The position numbers and the translations under genes were made by a program. Positions 55,390-62,718 of a DNA stretch of 64,000 bases are shown piece by piece (the stretch's first letter is position 1; every line of letters starts with the position of its first letter). Source of the DNA: an uncultured Alteromonas sp. (lineage in GTDB: Bacteria; Pseudomonadota; Gammaproteobacteria; Enterobacterales; Alteromonadaceae); assembly GCF_913058315.1 (NCBI RefSeq), contig NZ_CAJXQY010000006.1, positions 1 through 64,000 of the forward strand. Reading direction: 5' to 3'. A model generated the notes under the pieces. The model did no database searches. It saw only the letters and a program-made list of their open reading frames with translations, and was not told where the DNA came from.

Positions 55390-57174
55390 GTGGAGCAACA
55401 GGATAAGCAGGAAATTCTGAACACGCTGAACCAGTATGCTGAGCAGTTTAATAGCATGGTACAGAAAATTCTTACCCGACAGGCTGATTCGAATGACGCT
55501 GCTGCGATGTTCGACCCGCAACACTTGCAACAGCTACTGACCACAAAACTGGCCGATAAGGTAGAGGTAGACACATCCAGGCTGGTTGAAAACCAAATGG
55601 AGTTCATGCGCCAGCAAACCGAACTCTGGCAACAGGCAACCAAAGCGATGTTCGGTGAAAAAGCCGAAGCAGTGGTAAACGAACAACGGGGGGATAAGCG
55701 TTTCAGCCACTCCGACTGGAACGAAAACCCGGTATTTAACTATTTAAAGCAAGCCTATCTGATTAACTCCAAAATGCTGCAGGGTATGATGGACTCCATG
55801 ACCTTTGCCGATCCTAAGTCGGCTGAGCAGGTTAAATTCTACACCCGCCAGTACATTAACTCGGTCGCACCAACCAACTACTTGTTTTCGAACCCCGACG
55901 TTTGTGAAGAAATCCTTAAGTCCAAAGGGCAAAGCATGCTCAAAGGCATTGAGAATTTTATGCGCGATCTTGAGCAAAGCCCCCTTGAAGCGTTCAAGAT
56001 TACCCAAACCGACATGTCAGCCTTCGAACTCGGCGAAAACCTGGCGACCACCGAAGGCAAAGTGGTGTATCAGAATGAACTGATCCAGCTTATTCACTAT
56101 ACGCCCAAGAAAGCGAAAACCTACGCACCGCCGATTTTATTTGTGCCGCCGTTTATCAATAAATATTACATACTCGATCTGGATGAAAAGAAGTCGGCAG
56201 TAAAAGGCTTGCTCGAAAACGGCTTTAGTGTGTTTATGATTTCCTGGGTTAATCCGGATAAAACGCTCGCCGACTATGACTTTGTCCGCTACATGAAGCT
56301 CGGGCCGCTGGCCGCACTGGATGTGGTTTGCGATATAACCAGGCAACCGAAGGTAAACATGGTCGGTTTTTGTGTTGGCGGCACATTGTCAGCCGTTACC
56401 TCGGCGTACCTGCGAGCTCAGGGCGACAAACGTATTCAGTCACTTACCCTGCTGACTACCCTGACCGATTTCAGTGAACCAGGCGAAATCGGTAACTATC
56501 TGACTGAAGAAAGCCTCAACGCCATGGAGCAAAACGCTGACATTAAGGGGGTCTACGATGGCCGTATACTCGGTTTAAGTTTCAGTCTGTTGCGCGAGAA
56601 CAACCTGTTCTGGTCGTACTTTATTAATAATTACTTAAAAGGTGAGGATCCGGCAGCTTTCGATATTCTGTTCTGGAACAGTGATGCGACCAACATCACC
56701 TCGGCCTGCTTCAAACAGTATGTTCGGACTATGTACTGGGAAAACAAATTGCGCGAGCCAGGGGGCATGGTGATTGACGGCGTGCCAATTGATTTAGGCA
56801 ATATCGACGTGCCGGTATATTTCCTGGCGACGATTGCCGATCACATTGTGCTTTGGCAAGCTGCCTACAAAGGCACGCAGCTGGTAGGGGGAGATACCCG
56901 CTTTGTGCTGGCTGGCTCAGGACACTTAGCCGGCGTGATCAATCCGCCGGCCAAAGGCAAGTATCCGCACTGGATAAACGAAGACCTGCCGGAAGATGCG
57001 GCGGCCTGGTTTGATGGTGCCACCCAGCACGAAGGCTCCTGGTGGCCGGACTGGTATAACTGGTTACAGTCCCACGATGATAAACAGGTTACGGCTCCGA
57101 AACCGGGTAAACACAAGTCTTACCCTGTTATTGAGGAAGCCCCGGGCAGCTACGTTAAGCGACGTCTGGGCTAA
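55390..57174 (+). CDS. phaC: Class I poly(3-hydroxyalkanoate) synthase
   Basis: A 594-residue enzyme polymerising (R)-3-hydroxyacyl-CoA at granule surfaces. The N-terminal domain (about 1-220) is followed by the alpha/beta core. The lipase-box nucleophile Cys is in GFCVGG (about 322), the Asp in ATIADHIVLWQ (about 482), and the His in GSGHLAGVINPP (about 512). Length and the single subunit mark class I (short-chain monomers). Start GTG at 55390 after aaggag. No phaA is in the window and phaB is 4.7 kb away on the other strand. Confidence 0.96.
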   Translation: MEQQDKQEILNTLNQYAEQFNSMVQKILTRQADSNDAAAMFDPQHLQQLLTTKLADKVEVDTSRLVENQMEFMRQQTELWQQATKAMFGEKAEAVVNEQRGDKRFSHSDWNENPVFNYLKQAYLINSKMLQGMMDSMTFADPKSAEQVKFYTRQYINSVAPTNYLFSNPDVCEEILKSKGQSMLKGIENFMRDLEQSPLEAFKITQTDMSAFELGENLATTEGKVVYQNELIQLIHYTPKKAKTYAPPILFVPPFINKYYILDLDEKKSAVKGLLENGFSVFMISWVNPDKTLADYDFVRYMKLGPLAALDVVCDITRQPKVNMVGFCVGGTLSAVTSAYLRAQGDKRIQSLTLLTTLTDFSEPGEIGNYLTEESLNAMEQNADIKGVYDGRILGLSFSLLRENNLFWSYFINNYLKGEDPAAFDILFWNSDATNITSACFKQYVRTMYWENKLREPGGMVIDGVPIDLGNIDVPVYFLATIADHIVLWQAAYKGTQLVGGDTRFVLAGSGHLAGVINPPAKGKYPHWINEDLPEDAAAWFDGATQHEGSWWPDWYNWLQSHDDKQVTAPKPGKHKSYPVIEEAPGSYVKRRLG

Positions 57175-57408
57175 GGATCATCCGACCGATATTTGCTCTG
57201 TCGGCCTGTTCTGCGCTACATTGCAGGATAGCTGACAGAGTTTGCTGAACCATCCGCCGCTTATATCCGGGCCGAATGTTGATATTTCAGACCTCTGTAC
57301 ACCTGATTTTGACGCTGGTAAACCGGCTGTTCGACATCTGCTACCAGCAACGATAAGCAGCTGAGAACGCTGCTCACTCATGTTCAATCACGACAAGTAC
57401 AGGTTCCA

Positions 57409-57837
57409 ATGGTTACTATCAAGAAATATCCAAATCGCAGACTTTATGACACCTCACGCAGTCAGTATGTGAACATGGATTACATTAAAACCCTGGTTAA
57501 CGAGCGTACCGACTTTAACGTTGTCGACTCGAAATCCGGCGACGATGTGACCAAAACGATTCTGTTACAAATCATCAGTGAATCTGAAACCAATGAACAT
57601 CAGTCGCTGCTGACCAACAAACTCCTTAAGCAACTCATTCGTTTCTACGATTCAGATATGCAGTTATTCCTGCGCGAATACCTGGAACAAAGCCTGATTA
57701 ACTTTATGGAACAACAGGACAGTTTGCAGGGTATGATGAAGAATATGGTAGATACCAGCCCGCTGGGTATGTTCAGTAAAATCATGGAACAGAATATCGA
57801 CGCCTGGACCAAATCGACAAAAGATCAGAAAAAATAG
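57409..57837 (+). CDS. phaR: PHA synthesis repressor PhaR
   Basis: A 142-residue protein with the PHB_acc_N DNA-binding domain (IKKYPNRRLYDTSRSQYVN, residues 4-22) followed by the granule-associated PHB_acc part (about 65-110). PhaR binds free PHA and DNA in competition: when granules form it leaves the phasin promoter. Three dyads matching its reported TGC-rich operator lie just downstream in front of the phasin gene, strongly supporting the assignment. Confidence 0.94.
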   Translation: MVTIKKYPNRRLYDTSRSQYVNMDYIKTLVNERTDFNVVDSKSGDDVTKTILLQIISESETNEHQSLLTNKLLKQLIRFYDSDMQLFLREYLEQSLINFMEQQDSLQGMMKNMVDTSPLGMFSKIMEQNIDAWTKSTKDQKK

Positions 57838-57842
57838 CCACT

Positions 57843-57857
57843 TGCTGCACTGCAGCA
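57843..57857. promoter_or_regulatory. PhaR operator 1
   Basis: TGCTGC-act-GCAGCA: a perfect dyad six bases after the phaR stop. It fits the PhaR core CTGC-N3-GCAG reported, from memory, for Paracoccus and Rhodobacter. Confidence 0.7.
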
Positions 57858-57894
57858 TAAAAAGTTGTATAGTTATTCTATATTGTTCTAGTCG

Positions 57895-57915
57895 TTTTGC
57901 TGCATTGCAACAAAA
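57895..57915. promoter_or_regulatory. PhaR operator 2 (variant)
   Basis: TTTTGCTGCATTGCAACAAA plus a final A: an imperfect dyad of TTTTG and TGCA elements. It ends seven bases before the -35 box of the phasin promoter. Confidence 0.5.
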
Positions 57916-57921
57916 TACCTC

Positions 57922-57951
57922 TTGACCATTCCGACCTCTACTGTCTAATAT
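57922..57951 (+). promoter_or_regulatory. Sigma-70 promoter of the phasin genes
   Basis: -35 TTGACC (57922-57927), 18-base spacer, -10 TAATAT (57946-57951). The start would fall near 57958, between operators 2 and 3. Confidence 0.55.
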
Positions 57952-57963
57952 ATAACCAACGAA

Positions 57964-57978
57964 TGCTGCAACGCAGCA
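57964..57978. promoter_or_regulatory. PhaR operator 3
   Basis: TGCTGC-aac-GCAGCA: a perfect dyad with arms identical to operator 1. It sits just downstream of the predicted transcription start, where a bound repressor would block initiation, and 28 bases before the phasin ATG. Confidence 0.75.
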
Positions 57979-58005
57979 AGTATAAACTTCGAACGGGAGT
58001 GTTAT

Positions 58006-58635
58006 ATGTTTGGCAAATTTTCAGAACAACTCAAAAAGTCTTCTAAGCCGGTGAATTCATGGATGGCTGTGAATGCAAAAATGCTGGAAGACTTATCGCA
58101 AAATCAAACCGAACTGTTTACCGGTTTACTGAGCGATAGTGTGAAATATCTCGAGACCGTATCGGTTCAAACCGAAGCAAAAGGTGTTTTTGCCGCCAAT
58201 TCTGAGTTTGCAGAAGCAATGCGCGACCGTTTGGCCGTTGCCTCTAAGGGCGCTTATTCAACGCTTAGCCATTTACAGTCCGACATGAAGGGCGTGGTGA
58301 AGTCTTCGATTGAAGATACGGCTGAAGTCGCCAAGGAAGTAACAAAAGAAGTCACCAAGGCTGTTGAGAAACCAGCAGCTAAGGCCGCACCGGCAAAAGA
58401 GCCAGCCAAGAAAGCGGCGCCTAAGCCTGCCGCAAAGGCCGCTCCAACTCCGGCGCCAGCGCCTAAAGAGGAGCCAGCCCCGGCAAAGGAAGTTACCGCA
58501 GCGGCGAAGCCAGCTGAAGCTGAAGCTAAGCCGGCAAGCAAGCCTGCTGCTAAGAAAACAACGCGTACTCGCAGAACAACTTCGACAGCTAAAAAGCCAG
58601 CAACTAAAGCGGCCGAAACCAAATCAACTAATTAA
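58006..58635 (+). CDS. phaP: Phasin with Lys/Ala/Pro-rich tail
   Basis: A 209-residue granule-coating protein. The N-terminal phasin-2-like domain (about 1-115) is helical and amphipathic. From about 117 the sequence becomes a low-complexity Ala/Lys/Pro/Glu tail (KPAAKAAPAKEPAKKAAPKP and so on), ending RTRRTTSTAKKPATKAAE, like the histone H1-type tails of PhaF. In Pseudomonas PhaF such a tail binds DNA and segregates granules; here that is inferred only. First gene of a two-phasin operon under PhaR control. Confidence 0.88.
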   Translation: MFGKFSEQLKKSSKPVNSWMAVNAKMLEDLSQNQTELFTGLLSDSVKYLETVSVQTEAKGVFAANSEFAEAMRDRLAVASKGAYSTLSHLQSDMKGVVKSSIEDTAEVAKEVTKEVTKAVEKPAAKAAPAKEPAKKAAPKPAAKAAPTPAPAPKEEPAPAKEVTAAAKPAEAEAKPASKPAAKKTTRTRRTTSTAKKPATKAAETKSTN

Positions 58636-58660
58636 TTAACGACTCTTTAAGGAGAGACTA

Positions 58661-58999
58661 ATGCTAGAGCAAATGACTGAAAAATTTCAAACTGCAATGA
58701 AGCCAGTAACTGAACTTGCGACTTTGAACATGAACACAATGCAGGAATTAGCTGAAAAGCAAAATTCTCTGTTTTCTACCCTGATGTCTGACGGTATGTC
58801 TTTTGTTGAGACTGCCAGCCAGCAAAAAGACCTGATGAGCCTTGCTGAAGCGCAAAAAGCGTATTTAGAAAGCCTGCAGGAAAAAATGACTGAGTCAGCC
58901 AAAAGCAGCTACACGCTGATCACTGAAACCCAGCAAAAAGCGGGCGAAATGATGAAAGGCATGAGCGAAGAGTTTTCTACTAAGTTTACTGCTAAGTAA
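58661..58999 (+). CDS. Phasin family protein, short
   Basis: A 112-residue all-helical protein (MTEKFQTAMKPVTELATLNMNTMQEL and following helices, residues 5-30 and on) with the phasin heptad pattern and no tail. It lies 25 bases after the tailed phasin, with aaggagag as ribosome site. It probably forms the main granule coat. Very Met/Gln-rich. Confidence 0.88.
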   Translation: MLEQMTEKFQTAMKPVTELATLNMNTMQELAEKQNSLFSTLMSDGMSFVETASQQKDLMSLAEAQKAYLESLQEKMTESAKSSYTLITETQQKAGEMMKGMSEEFSTKFTAK

Positions 59000-59019
59000 G
59001 ACTCCGCCAGGCTAAAAAT

Positions 59020-59065
59020 GCCCGCAACACTTGCGCTAAATATTGGACAAAAGTGTTATGCGGGC
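59020..59065. other. Long stem after the phasin genes
   Basis: GCCCGCA-ACACTT (59020-59032) pairs with AAGTGT-ta-TGCGGGC (59051-59065), with an 18-base loop. It lies between the phasin stop and the terminator and may stabilise the abundant phasin mRNA. Confidence 0.55.
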
Positions 59066-59069
59066 CCAG

Positions 59070-59102
59070 AAAAAGGGCTGTTATACTTAATGGCCCTTTT
59101 TT
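59070..59102 (+). terminator. Rho-independent terminator of the phasin operon
   Basis: AAAAAGGGC, 14-base loop, GCCCTTTTT followed by another T. It follows the 59020-59065 stem by four bases. Confidence 0.85.
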
Positions 59103-59197
59103 GATATTTGTATTACATTATTTTGACATTTGTGGAACCAAGGTATTTTTTGCTGGTCCACTTATCACTCAAAAGTAGTACCTCCGGGAGTGACACA

Positions 59198-60415
59198 ATG
59201 AATTACCAAGCATACGACTACATGGCTCGCGGTGCGCAAATCATGCATGAAGGGTTTAGTCTGCTAAACGATATTGCCAGCCACCCGTCGAATCCATTTT
59301 CCCATACTATTCCGGGCCGGGTCAGCCGGGCGAGTCTTGAGACCGCCATGCGACTTACCCGCCGCTACGAAAAAGTTGGCTTTAATATCGATGAGATCAC
59401 CATTGATGGCAAGTACCACGCCGTTAAGGAAGAAGTCGCAGTGGCAAAACCTTTCTGCGATCTGATTCACTTTAATCGCGTAGGTGTGCACGACGACCAT
59501 AAAGTATTGCTTGTTGCACCACTCTCCGGCCACTTTGCAACCTTACTGAAAGGTACGGTAGAAGCATTGTTGCCAGATCATGAGGTCTACATCACTGACT
59601 GGGCGGATGCCCGTGAAGTGCCTCTGTCAGAGGGGCCATTTAGTTTTGACTGTTATGTTGAGTACCTGATTAACTTTATGGAGTATCTGGGGCCTAATAC
59701 GCATTTAATGGCTATTTGTCAGCCCACGGTTCAGGCTCTGATCGCCACCGCAGTTATGGCAGAACAGAAGAATCCGGGTACGCCGCATTCTCTGACGCTG
59801 ATGGCGGGTCCAATCGATACCAGTAAAAACCCAACCCGGGTAAACGAGTTTTCCAAGAAACACCCCATGTCATGGTTTCGCAATGTGGCCATCATGAGTG
59901 TGCCTCATGGCTATCCCGGTGAAGGTCGCAAGGTCTATCCCGGCTTTATGCAGCTCGGTGGTTTCATTAGCATGAACCACAAATCACACATGCAAAAATA
60001 TATCGATTTCTACCAGAACCTGTTTATGGGTGAGGAAGAAGATGCCGACCGTTTCCGGGCATTCTACGATGAATATCTGGCCGTGCTGGATATGCCGGCA
60101 GAGTTTTACCTGGAAACCATTGAACGGGTTTTCAAAAACAACGAAGTTGCCCGCGGCGCCATTACTTACAAAGGACACCCGGTTAACTTCGAAGCCATCG
60201 ACAACACGCCTTTATTGACGGTTGAAGGTGCTAATGACGATATTTGTGGCCTGGGTCAAACGGAAGCTGCTCAGCAGTTATGCAAAAGCATTCCTAAATC
60301 CAAACGCAAGCATCACGTCCAGCAGGGCGCTGGTCACTACGGTATTTTTAGTGGCTCTCAGTTCCGCAAACATATTCGTCCGCTAATCACCGATTTTATT
60401 CATAAATTTGCCTGA
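59198..60415 (+). CDS. phaZ: Intracellular PHA depolymerase
   Basis: A 405-residue enzyme degrading native PHA granules. The start is the ATG at 59198 (MNYQAYDYMARG), with cgggag upstream; an in-frame ATG at 59108 lies close to the upstream terminator and is rejected. The nucleophile Cys is in MAICQPTVQAL (about 172), the Asp in GANDDICGLGQT (about 345), and the His in GAGHYGIFSG (about 379). Type-a PhaZ family. Allows recycling of the polymer made by PhaC. Confidence 0.93.
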   Translation: MNYQAYDYMARGAQIMHEGFSLLNDIASHPSNPFSHTIPGRVSRASLETAMRLTRRYEKVGFNIDEITIDGKYHAVKEEVAVAKPFCDLIHFNRVGVHDDHKVLLVAPLSGHFATLLKGTVEALLPDHEVYITDWADAREVPLSEGPFSFDCYVEYLINFMEYLGPNTHLMAICQPTVQALIATAVMAEQKNPGTPHSLTLMAGPIDTSKNPTRVNEFSKKHPMSWFRNVAIMSVPHGYPGEGRKVYPGFMQLGGFISMNHKSHMQKYIDFYQNLFMGEEEDADRFRAFYDEYLAVLDMPAEFYLETIERVFKNNEVARGAITYKGHPVNFEAIDNTPLLTVEGANDDICGLGQTEAAQQLCKSIPKSKRKHHVQQGAGHYGIFSGSQFRKHIRPLITDFIHKFA

Positions 60416-60479
60416 CGTTATCTCGCCCATGCTAGCAACTTAGGTTAGCATGGGTGCACTTAATTTCAGGGAGAATTCT

Positions 60480-61772
60480 ATGCGCTTTGTTCCCCGCTGC
60501 ACAGCCGCTAAAGGTCAGCGGTTGTTCCCACGGTTAACCTCCTGTTTTATGTTGTCACTGGCTGCGTTGAGTTTTCAACCTTTAGCCTATGCTCAGCAAA
60601 ATGACGAAGAACAACCCACTACGAATGACGATCCGGTGCAGACCTTTAACGTCTGTAAACAAAGCCTGCAACAGTCAGCTATAGAAGCCGGTATTACGCC
60701 AGCCATTGCAGAGCAGGTATTTGCCAATATTAACTATCAGCCTCGAGTGATTGAACTGGATCGGAGTCAGCCGGAGTTTGTGCAAACCTTTCCCGGCTAT
60801 TTCAGCAAAAGGGTTAATGACTGGCGAATCAACAAAGGGCGTCAGCTTGCCGGCGAACACAAAGTATTGTTGCAGGACCTTGTAAAACAATACGGCATTC
60901 CGGCACAGTACCTACTGGCATTTTGGGGCCTGGAAACCAATTTTGGTGGCTACAAAGGTAAGATGCCGGTACTGGATTCATTGGCTACCCTGGCCTGCGA
61001 TCCGCGTCGCAGCACGTTTTTCACCCGCGAATTATTAACGGCCGTTAAGTTACTGGAAGCACAGTCTCTGGAGCAGGAAAAAATGGTAGGTTCCTGGGCG
61101 GGAGCCATGGGGCATACCCAGTTTATGCCATCTGCCTATGCCAACTACGCCATAGACGGCGACGGCGACGGACAAATTAATCTTTGGGACAGCGAAGCGG
61201 ACGCCTTAACATCAGCCGCCAACTTTTTGTCTCAGCTAGGCTGGCAGCCCGGTTTCCGCTGGGGTCGGGAAGTTACTCTGCCAGACGGATTTGATTACTC
61301 GCTGTTAGGTTACTCCAAGCGCCGAACCGTTTCCGAATGGAATAAACTCGGAATAACCCGGGCCAACGGTGATGCCCTGGGTAGCAGCGATATGAACGCT
61401 TATTTAGTTATGCCCGCCGGTCATGAGGGGCCAACCTTTCTCGCCTACCCTAATTTCAGAGTGATCATGCGCTGGAACAATTCAGAGTTTTATGCCATTG
61501 CAGTAGGTCGACTGGCAGACAGAATTGCCGGCGACGGTGAACTGGTTGCATCCCTGCCGCCTTTACCGAATTATCGTCGCGACGATATCAAAGCTATGCA
61601 GGAACAGCTCAATCAGAAAGGTATTGATGTGGGTGGTGCAGACGGTATTTTAGGCCCGGCGACCCGCGAGGGGATCCGCGAATTTCAACGCCGTAGTGAC
61701 ATGATTGCCGATGGTTTTCCTTCGCTGGCCGTCATGCAGGCACTGGGAATAGAAGTTACTCCCACCTCTTAA
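60480..61772 (+). CDS. Lytic murein transglycosylase with peptidoglycan-binding domain (MltB-type)
   Basis: A 430-residue periplasmic enzyme. The ATG at 60480 is preceded by aggga. A signal peptide ends near AYAQ (about 39). The transglycosylase domain (about 60-350) has the catalytic Glu in FWGLETNFGGYKG (about 147) and GAMGHTQFMPS (about 211). A C-terminal PG_binding_1 domain (about 365-425: QEQLNQKGIDVGGADGILGP) follows. It resembles Slt-B2-type proteins with the added binding domain. No clear link to PHA metabolism; it is probably transcribed on its own. Confidence 0.9.
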   Translation: MRFVPRCTAAKGQRLFPRLTSCFMLSLAALSFQPLAYAQQNDEEQPTTNDDPVQTFNVCKQSLQQSAIEAGITPAIAEQVFANINYQPRVIELDRSQPEFVQTFPGYFSKRVNDWRINKGRQLAGEHKVLLQDLVKQYGIPAQYLLAFWGLETNFGGYKGKMPVLDSLATLACDPRRSTFFTRELLTAVKLLEAQSLEQEKMVGSWAGAMGHTQFMPSAYANYAIDGDGDGQINLWDSEADALTSAANFLSQLGWQPGFRWGREVTLPDGFDYSLLGYSKRRTVSEWNKLGITRANGDALGSSDMNAYLVMPAGHEGPTFLAYPNFRVIMRWNNSEFYAIAVGRLADRIAGDGELVASLPPLPNYRRDDIKAMQEQLNQKGIDVGGADGILGPATREGIREFQRRSDMIADGFPSLAVMQALGIEVTPTS

Positions 61773-61789
61773 TTGTATTGAATGAAAAG

Positions 61790-61830
61790 AGCCGGACAGC
61801 GCTTTCTAATCAAAGCATGTCCGGCTTTTT
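61790..61830. terminator. Bidirectional terminator between mltB-type gene and phaB
   Basis: AGCCGGACA (61790-61798) pairs with TGTCCGGCT (61818-61826), with an inner GCTTT/AAAGC stem. T-runs lie on both strands (TTTTT after 61825; TTTTC on the minus side). Confidence 0.88.
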
Positions 61831-61834
61831 CGGT

Positions 61835-62557
61835 TTAGTACATGTGCTGACCGCCGTTAATAGACAGCGTTGAGCCTGTGATAAAGCTCGACTCATCTTT
61901 AATCAGGAACAACACACCATCAGCGATGTCTTCTGGCTTACCTAAACGGCCAACCGGGATTTTCGCAACAATTTTCTTCAGTACGTCTTCTGGTACTGCT
62001 CGTACCATATCAGTATCAATGTAGCCTGGAGCAATAGCATTTACGGTGATACCTTTAGCAGCACCTTCCTGAGCCAGCGCTTTAGTGAAACCGTGGATCC
62101 CGGATTTTGCCGCCGCGTAGTTCACCTGACCATACTGACCCGCCTGGCCATTGATTGAACCAATGTTTACGATACGGCCAAATGAACGCTCGCGCATCCC
62201 CTCGATAACCGCCCGGCATGTGTTAAAACACGAAGCCAGGTTAGTTTGGATAACCGCGTTCCACTGTTCAAACGTCATACGGTGCATGGTACCGTCGCGC
62301 GTGATACCGGCGTTATTGATCAGCACATCTACGGGGCCAAAATCCGACTCGATTTGTTCTATGGCAGCTTTGGTTTTTTCGAAATCTGACACGTCAAATT
62401 TCATCGCCGCGATACCTGTTCGCTCGGTAAATTCCTGTGCCGCCTGGTCGTTTCCGCCATAGTTAGCCACTACGGTATAACCCGCACTTTTCAGTGTCGT
62501 ACAGATTGCTTCACCAATACCGCGTGTTCCACCTGTAACGAGTGCTACTCTGCTCAT
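61835..62557 (-). CDS. phaB: Acetoacetyl-CoA reductase
   Basis: A 240-residue NADPH-dependent short-chain dehydrogenase making (R)-3-hydroxybutyryl-CoA for PhaC. Seen: TGGTRGIGEAI (about 8), NNAGITRDGTMHRMT (about 84-98), the Ser of NIGSINGQ (about 135), and YAAAK (about 152). MSRVALVTGG at the ATG 62557 is chosen, with aagaagg upstream, over an in-frame ATG at 62587. FabG-like enzymes are close relatives; the YAAAKSGIHGFTKALAQE stretch and the PHA context favour PhaB. Confidence 0.9.
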   Translation of the reverse strand: MSRVALVTGGTRGIGEAICTTLKSAGYTVVANYGGNDQAAQEFTERTGIAAMKFDVSDFEKTKAAIEQIESDFGPVDVLINNAGITRDGTMHRMTFEQWNAVIQTNLASCFNTCRAVIEGMRERSFGRIVNIGSINGQAGQYGQVNYAAAKSGIHGFTKALAQEGAAKGITVNAIAPGYIDTDMVRAVPEDVLKKIVAKIPVGRLGKPEDIADGVLFLIKDESSFITGSTLSINGGQHMY

Positions 62558-62718
62558 GCTATTTCCTTCTTGTTTGATATTGCTCAACGTACAACTGATT
62601 ACTATATAATCATCTATAGCTTGAATATTCCACCGTGAAAATCAGACGTTGGTCTATAAACTATGCTCCAAGTCAATAGCCTATTCGGTCTATATGACAT
62701 TTTAATAATAGTATTCAG

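Noticed and set aside
57357-57373. GCAGC/GCTGC repeat before phaR as a PhaR autoregulatory site
   Set aside because: The arms are in the opposite orientation and spacing from the TGCTGC-N3-GCAGCA dyads, so the match is not convincing.
58254-58622. Long minus-strand frame inside the phasin tail
   Set aside because: It is the complement of the Ala/Lys-rich repeat; low complexity makes long false frames, and the phasin reading is clearly the real one.
59108-59197. Upstream start of phaZ
   Set aside because: It lies just after the phasin terminator without a ribosome site; family members begin at MNYQAYDYMARG or equivalent.
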